Translations under genes and position numbers: made by a program | Source of the DNA: an uncultured Flavobacteriales bacterium | Lineage (GTDB): Bacteria; Bacteroidota; Bacteroidia; Flavobacteriales_D; Crocinitomicaceae | DNA length: 64,000 bases | Direction: 5' to 3' | Assembly: GCA_903935095.1 (NCBI GenBank) | Contig: CAIZQH010000021.1 | Span: forward strand, 372,001-436,000 | The notes under the pieces: model-generated | Databases searched by the model: none | Told to the model about the DNA's origin: nothing | The model's input: only the letters and a program-made list of their open reading frames with translations | In this document: positions 7,700-15,512 of the stretch, in pieces | How positions within the stretch are numbered: the first letter of the stretch is position 1 | How the letters are laid out: each line of letters begins with the position of its first letter

Positions 7700-10054
7700 T
7701 TATTCGATCCCTCGCCAATACTTGAAATGGATCAATGTAGAACTAAGGAAAACTACAGTGATGGAACTTAAGGGCATGAGAATTGCCGCGACGATTGGAG
7801 ACAAAGAGGCAGAAACTGCGAAGGACAGTCCAATTAAGTTGTAAGTAATGGAAAATCCAAGGCAGACCTTCAGCACGACTTTTGCGTAGTTGGAAACTTG
7901 GAAAAAACGCGCTAATAATTGAAAATGTTTCGCATCTAAAATAGCATCGGAAGATGGTGTAAAACGAAACATGTCCTCCGATAAGGCAACGCCAACGTTT
8001 GCGGTTCCTAAGGCACCAACATCATTGAGCCCGTCTCCTAACATTAAAACCTTCTCCCCGTTTTTTTGTCGTCCCGCAATAAATGCTGCTTTATCCTTGG
8101 GCTCCTGCTTGAAAAAACACTGTTCGGAAAGGAAACCAAGAGAAATTAATTCAGGCAAATCTTTGTCATCATCTCCCGATAGAACAAAAATGCGTTTAGT
8201 TGACAACTGCTTCAATAACTGGGGAATCTCTGCACGAAAGGCACTTGTCACCTGAATTTCTTGAATGACTTCGCCATCCAGAGAGAAAAAGACCGTTCCA
8301 TTCCGAACGTTTTTTGCGGTCAAGCCAATAAATGTGGAGCTACCCAGTCGGTATTGGTGCCCATCAAATGATCCTTCAATCCCTTTTCCTTTGTGTTCGC
8401 AGAAATTCACTAAATGAATCGAGGTATTTTCAGCCTTGACATGTTGGTGGATGATTCTAGATAATGGATGTGTGGAATGACTTGATAGCTCGGTTAATAC
8501 GCGCCAACGCTCCTTTGTCATTTTGTTATCGGAAAAATGAACGCTGTATGCCAACGGATCCGTTAAGGTTCCTGTTTTATCAAAAATAACGGTAGTAATT
8601 TCACTTAGTGCTTCTACGACAGACGTATTTTTTAGGTATAAACCATTTTTCCCGAGTACACTTAAGGTATTTCCCAAGGTAAACGGACTCGACAAGGCAA
8701 GTGCGCATGGACAAGCAACGATTAATATGGAAACGATGACTGTCATGATTTTACTTGGATCGATAAATGTCCAAATGATTCCAGAAAGAAGCGCAACAAG
8801 CATTAAAATGAGTAAAAAATACCGTGAAATACGATCTTGGTATCGAATGAGTTTATTGGAGGCTTTTTTATCCTTCGTCTCATTCCAAAGTTGCGTTAAA
8901 TGACTTCGATTGGTCACCGATTTAACCGACAACTCAATGCTCAATCCTTGTAACTTTCCACCAGCATAGATTAAATCGCCTTTTTTCTTAGTGACTAGTG
9001 CGGATTCACCCGTTACGAAACTAAAGTCAATTTTTGCTTCATCCGAAACTAAGGTACTGTCACAGGGAATAATTTCTTCATTTCGAACTTGAATGCGGTC
9101 TCCCTCTTTTAACTGCTCAATGGGAATTATTTCCAAACCATTTAATGAAATACGGTTGATCGCCACTGGGAAATAGGAGGAATAATCTCGGTCAAATGAA
9201 AGGGACTGATAGGTTCGGTTCTGAAACCATTTTCCAATCAACAAAAAGAAAATGAATCCGGCAAAGCTATCCATGTAGCCAGGACCTTGTTGCGTAAAAA
9301 TCTGATAGGTACTTTGCGCGTAGAGGGCGAGAATACCTAAGGTAATTGGGACATCTAAATTAATGCTGCGACTCCGAATGGCTTTGAATGCGGATAAATA
9401 ATATGCGTTTGCTGAATAGAGAAAAACGGGCAATGAAACGATGAAGGACAAATATGCCGTGAAATTCCGAAAAGATAAATTGTCGAGTGTGATGCCAAAA
9501 TAATCAGGTGCACTCCAAAGCATAATGCTACCAAAGGCAAATCCGGCTAGGCCAATTTTTAATAGAAAGGATTTTTGTATACCGTGGTTTGTTGCTTTAC
9601 GTCCAAAATCTGGTTCGTAACCGATGAATTGCAGTAAATCGGCAATTTCGGAAAGAGACATGGCATTTCGATCAAAAACAATGGTCGCTTCTTTCTTTGC
9701 AAAATGTACCTGAGAAGTGAGGACATGTGTATTTATTTTGGCAAGATTCTCTAATAGGTAAATACAAGAAGAACAATGGATACTCGGTAAAGAAAATTTT
9801 ACACGAGCAATCTCTTCGTCTTCATATTGAATATACCGTGCACGAATTTCAGGGATATCCAAAAATTGGTATTTGTCGCTTCTCCCTTTGTTGGGTTTAA
9901 TACCAGGTGTTTTCTCAAATTGATAAAAATCCTTTAGCGCCTTGGAATTCAGAAGGGAATATACGTTCGCACATCCTTGACAACAAAATACTTTATGATC
10001 GAATGGAATGGAAGGACTTGGTAGTTGGTCTCCGCAGTGGTAACAAATATCCAT
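7700..10054 (-). CDS. ccoI: Copper-translocating P-type ATPase CcoI (FixI)
   Basis: A 784-residue P1B-type ATPase. An N-terminal cysteine-rich metal-binding region has Cys4-Cys7 and FCCQGC (Cys24, 25, 28). A heavy-metal-associated domain follows with HCSSC (Cys94, Cys97). The ion pathway motif ACPCALALSSP is near residue 448, the phosphorylation motif DKTGTLTD near 491, the nucleotide-binding HPLS motif further on, and GDGLNDVGAL close to the end. CcoI exports copper to the periplasm for cbb3 oxidase assembly. It begins 2 bases after the hemN stop and is followed after 73 bases by ccoS, which supports the oxidase-specific role over general copper detoxification. Confidence 0.92.
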   Translation of the reverse strand: MDICYHCGDQLPSPSIPFDHKVFCCQGCANVYSLLNSKALKDFYQFEKTPGIKPNKGRSDKYQFLDIPEIRARYIQYEDEEIARVKFSLPSIHCSSCIYLLENLAKINTHVLTSQVHFAKKEATIVFDRNAMSLSEIADLLQFIGYEPDFGRKATNHGIQKSFLLKIGLAGFAFGSIMLWSAPDYFGITLDNLSFRNFTAYLSFIVSLPVFLYSANAYYLSAFKAIRSRSINLDVPITLGILALYAQSTYQIFTQQGPGYMDSFAGFIFFLLIGKWFQNRTYQSLSFDRDYSSYFPVAINRISLNGLEIIPIEQLKEGDRIQVRNEEIIPCDSTLVSDEAKIDFSFVTGESALVTKKKGDLIYAGGKLQGLSIELSVKSVTNRSHLTQLWNETKDKKASNKLIRYQDRISRYFLLILMLVALLSGIIWTFIDPSKIMTVIVSILIVACPCALALSSPFTLGNTLSVLGKNGLYLKNTSVVEALSEITTVIFDKTGTLTDPLAYSVHFSDNKMTKERWRVLTELSSHSTHPLSRIIHQHVKAENTSIHLVNFCEHKGKGIEGSFDGHQYRLGSSTFIGLTAKNVRNGTVFFSLDGEVIQEIQVTSAFRAEIPQLLKQLSTKRIFVLSGDDDKDLPELISLGFLSEQCFFKQEPKDKAAFIAGRQKNGEKVLMLGDGLNDVGALGTANVGVALSEDMFRFTPSSDAILDAKHFQLLARFFQVSNYAKVVLKVCLGFSITYNLIGLSFAVSASLSPIVAAILMPLSSITVVFLSSTLIHFKYWRGIE

Positions 10055-10056
10055 AG

Positions 10057-11424
10057 CTAGATTGTGGCAGAAAATATTGGTTTAGTACTTTGATAATGAT
10101 GCAAGTCTAAGTCGAAAGCCATACACACATTTCGTACAAACGGATAACCCTGTTCGGTAACCTTAACGATGGTTCCATGCACAGTCACAAGTCCGTCTTC
10201 GACTAATGGACGGAGCTTTTCTCTAATGAAATCATGCGTGTCGGTATGTTTTGATTCTGCAAGAAAGGATGTTTCGAAATGACACATCAAATCCAAGATG
10301 TAGGAACGAATTTCCAGTTCTAATTCATTGAGAAGGTGTCCGCGAAAAACAGCTAATTCTCCACGATTGATTTGTTCCTGATACGATTCGACTGTCTTGT
10401 CATTTTGTGCAAATCCACTCCAGCTATCAGAAATCGCGGACATCCCAAGTCCGAGTAAAAACTTAGTCGTCTGGGTGGTATACCCCATAAAATTCCGATG
10501 TAAACGTTTTTCCTTAAATGCTTGAGCAAGGTTATCCGTCGGTAAGGCAAAATGATCCATACCGATAGCGATATATCCATTGGCGATTAATTTTTCACAG
10601 GCCATTTCATACAATGCACGTTTCTCTATCTCCTTTGGCAAATCTTCTTCATCGTATCCTCGTTGTCCTGTTCCTTTGATCCATGGAACATGCGCATAGC
10701 CATACAATGCGATGCGTTCAGGTTTTAATTGAATGGTGTTGGTTATGGTTTGTTCAAATCCAGCTAAATGTTGATGCGGTAATCCATATACTAAGTCGTG
10801 ATTGATGGAAGTGTAGCCTATTTTTTTTGAGCGTTCGTGCACGAATGTTACATCCGCCAAACTTTGTATCCGATGAATCGCTTTTTGAACGATTGGATTG
10901 TAATCTTGAACCCCGAAACTTACGCGTCTAAATCCAACGTCAAACAAGGACTTTAAATGTGCTTCGCTTGTCGAATTCGGATGTGCTTCAAAACTTAAAT
11001 CGCAGACTTTTGGATCGATTTGATCCAATTGAAAAATTCCTTTTAACAATCGAAGTAACTCTGTTGGATGAAAAAAAGTGGGGGTCCCTCCACCGAAATG
11101 TAATTCCGAAATTCGGATGTTCTTAGGTAAGTATTTCTGATAGATGGACCATTCTTTCAGAACGCTATCGATATAAGACGTTTCCACCGCATGGTTTTTT
11201 GTAATGCGTTTGTGACAACCGCAAAACGTGCAGAGTGATTCACAAAAGGGCAGATGAATATAAATACCAATGGAAGCATCGGGATATTGGTGAAATGAAT
11301 GAGCTAATTCTTGTAACCATTCACTCGAAGTAAACTCATTTTTTTTCCAAAATGGAACCGTGGGATACGAAGTGTATCTTGGCCCAGGCACATTGTATTT
11401 GTGTATGAAGTCCTTAACATTCAT
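10057..11424 (-). CDS. hemN: Oxygen-independent coproporphyrinogen III oxidase HemN
   Basis: A 455-residue radical SAM enzyme that decarboxylates coproporphyrinogen III to protoporphyrinogen IX without oxygen, in heme synthesis. The 4Fe-4S cysteines are Cys61, Cys65 and Cys68 (CESLCTFCGC, with Cys70 also conserved in HemN). The N-terminus has the family motif GPRYTSYPT, followed later by HFGGGTPTF. The frame is open to 11472, but the ATG at 11424 is chosen because family similarity begins there and the residues before it look like noise. A TAnnTTTG box lies only 4 bases upstream. It probably heads the ccoI-ccoS-ccoNOQP operon and diverges from an Fnr-like regulator. Confidence 0.92.
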   Translation of the reverse strand: MNVKDFIHKYNVPGPRYTSYPTVPFWKKNEFTSSEWLQELAHSFHQYPDASIGIYIHLPFCESLCTFCGCHKRITKNHAVETSYIDSVLKEWSIYQKYLPKNIRISELHFGGGTPTFFHPTELLRLLKGIFQLDQIDPKVCDLSFEAHPNSTSEAHLKSLFDVGFRRVSFGVQDYNPIVQKAIHRIQSLADVTFVHERSKKIGYTSINHDLVYGLPHQHLAGFEQTITNTIQLKPERIALYGYAHVPWIKGTGQRGYDEEDLPKEIEKRALYEMACEKLIANGYIAIGMDHFALPTDNLAQAFKEKRLHRNFMGYTTQTTKFLLGLGMSAISDSWSGFAQNDKTVESYQEQINRGELAVFRGHLLNELELEIRSYILDLMCHFETSFLAESKHTDTHDFIREKLRPLVEDGLVTVHGTIVKVTEQGYPFVRNVCMAFDLDLHHYQSTKPIFSATI

Positions 11425-11428
11425 CGCA

Positions 11429-11436
11429 CAAAAGTA
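11429..11436 (-). promoter_or_regulatory. Candidate -7 box (TACTTTTG) of hemN
   Basis: TACTTTTG on the minus strand fits TAnnTTTG, the Bacteroidota -7 element. Only 4 bases separate it from the hemN ATG, so a transcript from it would be leaderless or nearly so. No clear -33 TTTG was found. Confidence 0.35.
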
Positions 11437-11497
11437 GGGGGAGTGTGGTATGGAAAAAATGACCAAAATCATATTTCAAAAAATCTTTTTATTTCCG

Positions 11498-11505
11498 TAC
11501 ATTTG
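11498..11505 (+). promoter_or_regulatory. Candidate promoter of the Crp/Fnr gene (TACATTTG)
   Basis: TACATTTG matches TAnnTTTG; a weak -33-like TTTC lies at 11474-11477, 20 bases upstream. The box overlaps TTGATATACTAAAT, which is loosely similar to an FNR half-site pair. Autoregulation is possible but unproven. Confidence 0.42.
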
Positions 11506-11524
11506 ATATACTAAATCCTACCGA

Positions 11525-12214
11525 ATGCTTGAGAAATCACACAAACACATTACTTGTTCGACCTGTGCTGGAAGGAAAAGCTCACTCTTAGGTTCTTTGT
11601 GTCAAGATGAGGTAGATCATATGAATGATCACAAAGCTTGTAATTACTATAAGAAACATCAATCCTTGTTTTTGGAAGGATCTTTCCCGCGTGGTGTATT
11701 TTGCATCAACGAAGGAATGGTAAAAATATTTCAACGTGGTGACGAAGGGAAAGAGCAAATTATCCATATTGCAAAATCCGGTGAGATGGTTGGATTTAGG
11801 TCTATGTTTAGTGAGATCCCATACAAGGTTACCGCAGAGACGTTGGAGGAAAGTAACATCTGTTTTATTGGTAAAGATGATTTTTTGAACATGATGGATT
11901 CCAATCCCGTTTTAAGAAATGGAATCATCAAAGAACTTTCACGTGAATTAGCTGATCGTGCTGATTTCATTACGAACATGGCTCAAAAGTCGGTTCGTGA
12001 ACGATTGGCCTTTACGTTGATTATCTTGTTGGATATTTACGAGAAAGAACCCATCAATTTATCTCGTGAAGACTTGGCCAATTTTGTAGGAACGGCGACC
12101 GAAACCTTAATTCGTTTACTGAAGGATTTCAAGGAAGAAGGGATTATTGAAGTTCATACAAGGAAAATAAGCATCATCAACAAGGAGAAGTTATTTTCGA
12201 TAGCCGGTAAATAA
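11525..12214 (+). CDS. Crp/Fnr family transcriptional regulator, Fnr-like
   Basis: A 229-residue regulator. Residues 1-40 are cysteine-rich (Cys11, Cys14, Cys26, Cys39, with Cys60 further on), residues 45-150 form the cyclic-nucleotide-type sensor barrel, and residues 150-225 a winged helix with a recognition helix in NLSREDLANFVGTATETLIRLL. The E-T-x-x-R motif in the recognition helix is the Fnr/Crp DNA-contact pattern. N-terminal cysteines suggest oxygen or nitric oxide sensing through an iron-sulfur cluster, although their spacing differs from E. coli FNR. It diverges from hemN and the cco cluster, which it most likely controls; this is inferred from position. Its stop abuts the convergent amidotransferase gene. 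Confidence 0.85.
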   Translation: MLEKSHKHITCSTCAGRKSSLLGSLCQDEVDHMNDHKACNYYKKHQSLFLEGSFPRGVFCINEGMVKIFQRGDEGKEQIIHIAKSGEMVGFRSMFSEIPYKVTAETLEESNICFIGKDDFLNMMDSNPVLRNGIIKELSRELADRADFITNMAQKSVRERLAFTLIILLDIYEKEPINLSREDLANFVGTATETLIRLLKDFKEEGIIEVHTRKISIINKEKLFSIAGK

Positions 12215-12775
12215 TCACTCCTTTTCGCAGATATAGAAGAAATTCTCCAGTAAGATATTTCCAAAATTTCCAGACACTTCCGGGTGGAATTGCACACCAT
12301 AAATCGATTTGTTTTCATGTTGCATGCATTCATTGATACAAGCATCTGACGCAGCCATTAGTTTGAATTCAGGAGGAATACTGATGTGTTCACAGTGATC
12401 TTCCATCATTTCAAAACAATCAGGAAGGCGATTGAATAAAGGCGATTCCTCGATGATTTCAATTTCTTGCCAACTTCGGTCTTCTCGCATCTTTGAACCA
12501 ATTGCACCATAAAGAAGTCCGATTAACTGATGACCAAAACAAATGCCTAAAATAGGTTTTTCATAGGATTTTATCCATTGAAAGTGTTTCAGGTATGCGG
12601 ACATGTCAATTTCGGTAATGAGCAATGGAGCACCAGAGAAAACAAGTCCTATGGCATTGTTTGCCATTTCTTGCGTTAAATCATGGAGTCCAACGGACAT
12701 CGTGTCACAGAATTCCTCGAAGACCGAAACGATATGAGGAGTTTTGGAACTTCCGCAATCTACAATCAACATCAT
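12215..12775 (-). CDS. Class I glutamine amidotransferase-like protein
   Basis: A 186-residue protein with the class I amidotransferase triad: Cys79 in GICFGHQL, His164 and Glu166 in QFHPEVSG. Such stand-alone domains hydrolyse glutamine or act as peptidases on gamma-glutamyl bonds; the acceptor is unknown. It resembles GMP synthase-like amidotransferases but has no synthetase domain. The start at 12775 is chosen because ATG overlaps the stop of the preceding hydrolase gene (ATGA), giving translational coupling. The open frame reaches 12796, but that would overlap more without added family similarity. It is the last gene of the mutL-rhomboid run. Confidence 0.8.
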   Translation of the reverse strand: MMLIVDCGSSKTPHIVSVFEEFCDTMSVGLHDLTQEMANNAIGLVFSGAPLLITEIDMSAYLKHFQWIKSYEKPILGICFGHQLIGLLYGAIGSKMREDRSWQEIEIIEESPLFNRLPDCFEMMEDHCEHISIPPEFKLMAASDACINECMQHENKSIYGVQFHPEVSGNFGNILLENFFYICEKE

Positions 12776-13881
12776 TTTAATCGGGAAAAAGTGCACACAA
12801 GTGCGCGGTGATCACTAAGTTCCTCTTGTTGGATTTTAAATCCACTTGTTGTCAATCTGGAATCGTAAAAAAGATAGTCAATTCTTCCAGCTGGTAATCG
12901 CCCGATATATGTAGACCCAATTCCTTTGAATGACTGTCGAAAAGCGTCCTTCAAAAATCGGTTGAACTGATTGTACGTGTAGGACATTGGCGTATCATTA
13001 AAGTCTCCGCAAACAATAACTGGATAAGGGGAAGTTTTGATGTGTTCCACCACTCTTCGTGCTTGTTCTGCTCGTTTCAAATAGGCTAAGCGCAATTTAG
13101 AAAAGACATTTCGAAGCACGCGTTCACTTGCCATCGTTTCCTCGTCCGTTGCAGCTTCGATGTTTGGTTCAGTATGCAAGCGAATGGACTGTAAGTGGAC
13201 ATTGTAAACGCGAAAGGTATCTTGGTTTTTGATGATGTCTGCGTAAATACAGTAATTAAAATCGGAACTACTTTGAGATTCAAACATCACATCCCCTTTG
13301 GAGATAATCGGATATTTAGAAAACATCGCAATGCCATAATTTTGACGCGTACTGCGTTTATGTGCACTACGCTCATGGTAATTGCGATTACCCATGATGG
13401 CGAATAAAGAATCAACGACTTCAAAATTGGTGGGCTTATCTTGTCGGTAATATTCTTGTAAGCAAAGGACATCGGGATTTGTACGTCGAATGTAAGCGAA
13501 GATCTTGTTGCGATGTTCAATGGATTTTGGGTAGGACGGATTGAATAAATCAAATAGTCGCACATTGTAGGTAAGTACTTTCATTCCGGATGGATCTGCT
13601 GGAGAATTACTAGAAAAAGCCAAACTTCTGAAGTGCATTTTTCCACCAAGAGCAAGCACGACTAGGGTATAAATTGCCCATTTTGAGCGAATAAGTCCCC
13701 AAATGAGTAGCCAACAAAGGTTAATGGACAATAAAACGGGATAAAGTAAGCCGAAAAAGGGTAGAATCGATAAGGTTTTCGGGTGAATGAACGGTGTTAA
13801 ATAACATAGGATTATTGCCCCGAAGCTAATCAGACTCGCCACTTTAAAAATGGAAGAAAAGCGTAAAAGTCGTTTCAGCAT
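12772..13881 (-). CDS. Membrane-anchored endonuclease/exonuclease/phosphatase (EEP) family protein
   Basis: A 369-residue protein. Three hydrophobic segments fill roughly residues 10-100, followed by an EEP domain with TYNVRLFD, LCLQEY (metal-ligand Glu), a central HLQSIR, VCGDFNDTP and a final SDHRALVCTF. These are the conserved metal-binding and catalytic positions of the DNase I/exonuclease III/sphingomyelinase superfamily. The substrate could be nucleic acid or a phospho-lipid; a membrane anchor with a presumably periplasmic domain favours the latter or an extracellular nuclease. The ATG at 13881 is one base after the stop of the preceding rhomboid gene, which fixes the start; the frame stays open to 13941. 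Confidence 0.82.
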   Translation of the reverse strand: MLKRLLRFSSIFKVASLISFGAIILCYLTPFIHPKTLSILPFFGLLYPVLLSINLCWLLIWGLIRSKWAIYTLVVLALGGKMHFRSLAFSSNSPADPSGMKVLTYNVRLFDLFNPSYPKSIEHRNKIFAYIRRTNPDVLCLQEYYRQDKPTNFEVVDSLFAIMGNRNYHERSAHKRSTRQNYGIAMFSKYPIISKGDVMFESQSSSDFNYCIYADIIKNQDTFRVYNVHLQSIRLHTEPNIEAATDEETMASERVLRNVFSKLRLAYLKRAEQARRVVEHIKTSPYPVIVCGDFNDTPMSYTYNQFNRFLKDAFRQSFKGIGSTYIGRLPAGRIDYLFYDSRLTTSGFKIQQEELSDHRALVCTFSRLK

Positions 13882-13882
13882 C

Positions 13883-14776
13883 CTAGCCGTTTTTACTTTG
13901 GTTAAACAAGAAATCTTTCTCAGCTTTAGATAATGAATCATATCCGGATTTCGATATTTTGTCGAGAATTTGATCCATTTTTACTTGTTTTAGGTGTTTT
14001 TCTCGATTAAATTCCTCGTCGGTTTTAAACCGATTAGTTGTGGTTTTCACCTTCTTTTTCACCTGAAAAAAAGTTCGGGAACGCAAAAAGAAACCATCTA
14101 TTCTGTTTAAAATGTTTTTCGAGGAATGAAGGTTTTGAATGGAGAGCAAGCCAAACAAAGCGCCACCAATATGAGCGAAATGCGCAATATGATCGTCGGT
14201 CCCGATATTGATCAGGTCCTTAAACAAGAAGAATAATGCCAAAAAGTAAATGCGAATCGGGAATATTCCAAATAAGTTCACTTGTAGGTTCGGTTGATAA
14301 AAGGCAAGCGCAGTGAAAATAGCCATGATGGAACCGGATGCTCCGAGAATGACAACATTCGTCCCTTGCATCGCTGGAAATACGTTATTCGCCACGAGCT
14401 CCAAAAGTCCACCACAGATTCCTCCAAACAAATAGGTGAGCCACAGTTTTTTCCTCGTGAAATATTGTTCGAAAAATCTTCCGGAAAAGTAGAGGAATAG
14501 CATGTTGAACAAAAGATGCCCGAATTGCTCATGTGTAAAAATACTGGTAACGAGTCCCCATGGCGCTCGAATAAATGCGGGCAGGGAACTATTTAAATCG
14601 AGTAGTTGATGAATCCAATTATCGCTGATTAAGGGGTCGATGTTAAATAAAAGAAAGCCCTTTTTCATAAGAACAATCACCAAAAACACACAGACATTGA
14701 CAATAATCAATCTATTGGTCATTGTTCCTGCGCGCAACTGGTGTTTAAGTTCCTCTAAAAAATTTCTTCCTTGCAT
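13883..14776 (-). CDS. Rhomboid family intramembrane serine protease (second of a tandem pair)
   Basis: A 297-residue rhomboid. The catalytic serine lies in GASGS near residue 147, the catalytic histidine in AHFAHIGGALFG near residue 199, and the conserved first-loop region is present between helices 1 and 2. A charged C-terminal cytosolic tail of about 85 residues follows the membrane core, ending in a short motif-rich segment (DKISKSGYDSLSKAEKDFL) seen in many Bacteroidota rhomboids. It cleaves membrane proteins within the bilayer; the substrate is unknown. Start ATG at 14776 shares its A with the preceding stop (TAATG), so translation is coupled to the first rhomboid gene. Confidence 0.88.
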   Translation of the reverse strand: MQGRNFLEELKHQLRAGTMTNRLIIVNVCVFLVIVLMKKGFLLFNIDPLISDNWIHQLLDLNSSLPAFIRAPWGLVTSIFTHEQFGHLLFNMLFLYFSGRFFEQYFTRKKLWLTYLFGGICGGLLELVANNVFPAMQGTNVVILGASGSIMAIFTALAFYQPNLQVNLFGIFPIRIYFLALFFLFKDLINIGTDDHIAHFAHIGGALFGLLSIQNLHSSKNILNRIDGFFLRSRTFFQVKKKVKTTTNRFKTDEEFNREKHLKQVKMDQILDKISKSGYDSLSKAEKDFLFNQSKNG

Positions 14777-15510
14777 TACCAAAAGTTTGAACGGTCCGCT
14801 TTTCTCCAAAAGAGGACAATAATCGCACCAACAATTGCCCCTCCTACATGTGCCAAATGCGCCGTGTTATCATTTGCATTGTTTTGGAAAGATAGGTATA
14901 CTTCAATTAAAAAGTAGGCAGCTACAAAATATTTCGCTTTAACTGGAATGGCAAAGTATAACCTGAATTCTGTGTTGGGAAAAAGGATCGCAAATGCAGC
15001 CATTACACCGAAGATTGCTCCGGAAGCACCAACGATTGGTGTAAAGGATTGTGAAGCATAATTCACAACGGCCCCACTGTTGGTTGCCATAAGTCCGTCC
15101 CGGTCGTTTTGGATGATGAGTTGATTGATTTCGTTCAGATTGAAACCCTCTTGAATAATCAATGTCTTCAACTGCTGTATTTCATAGACGCCCATCACAT
15201 TGTAAAGGGCAAAAGCACCGAGTGCCGTTGCCATGTAGAAAATGAAAAAGCGTTTTGGACCCCAGATTTGTTCTAAATAAGCACCCAAAATGGCGAACAA
15301 ATACATATTAAATAAAATGTGAAAGAATCCACCATGCATGAAAAAGTGTGTGACAATTTGATAGGGTTTAAAAAGTGGGGAGTTTACATAATGCGCCCCT
15401 AATGTTGCGGTTAGGTCTATTCCTTTCGTTTGAAGAATCAAAGTTGCCAAAAAGAACATGATGTTCAATAAAATGATGTTCTTTGTAACTTGAGGGAGTT
15501 GATTAAACAT
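14776..15510 (-). CDS. Rhomboid family intramembrane serine protease (first of a tandem pair)
   Basis: A 244-residue rhomboid with about six membrane helices. The active-site serine is in VGASGAIFG near residue 161 and the histidine in AHLAHVGGAIVG near residue 221; the HFFMHGGFFHILFNM segment between helices 1 and 2 is characteristic. Unlike its downstream paralogue it has no long tail. The start ATG at 15510 is two bases after the mutL stop; the open frame runs to 15594 inside mutL but family similarity begins at MFNQLPQ. Tandem rhomboids behind mutL are a recurring arrangement in Bacteroidota (known from memory, not searched). Confidence 0.88.
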   Translation of the reverse strand: MFNQLPQVTKNIILLNIMFFLATLILQTKGIDLTATLGAHYVNSPLFKPYQIVTHFFMHGGFFHILFNMYLFAILGAYLEQIWGPKRFFIFYMATALGAFALYNVMGVYEIQQLKTLIIQEGFNLNEINQLIIQNDRDGLMATNSGAVVNYASQSFTPIVGASGAIFGVMAAFAILFPNTEFRLYFAIPVKAKYFVAAYFLIEVYLSFQNNANDNTAHLAHVGGAIVGAIIVLFWRKADRSNFW

Positions 15511-15512
15511 GT

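Noticed and set aside
11460-11520. FNR binding site between hemN and the Crp/Fnr gene
   Set aside because: TTGATATACTAAAT is only loosely like TTGATnnnnATCAA; too weak to annotate as a site, although autoregulation is plausible.
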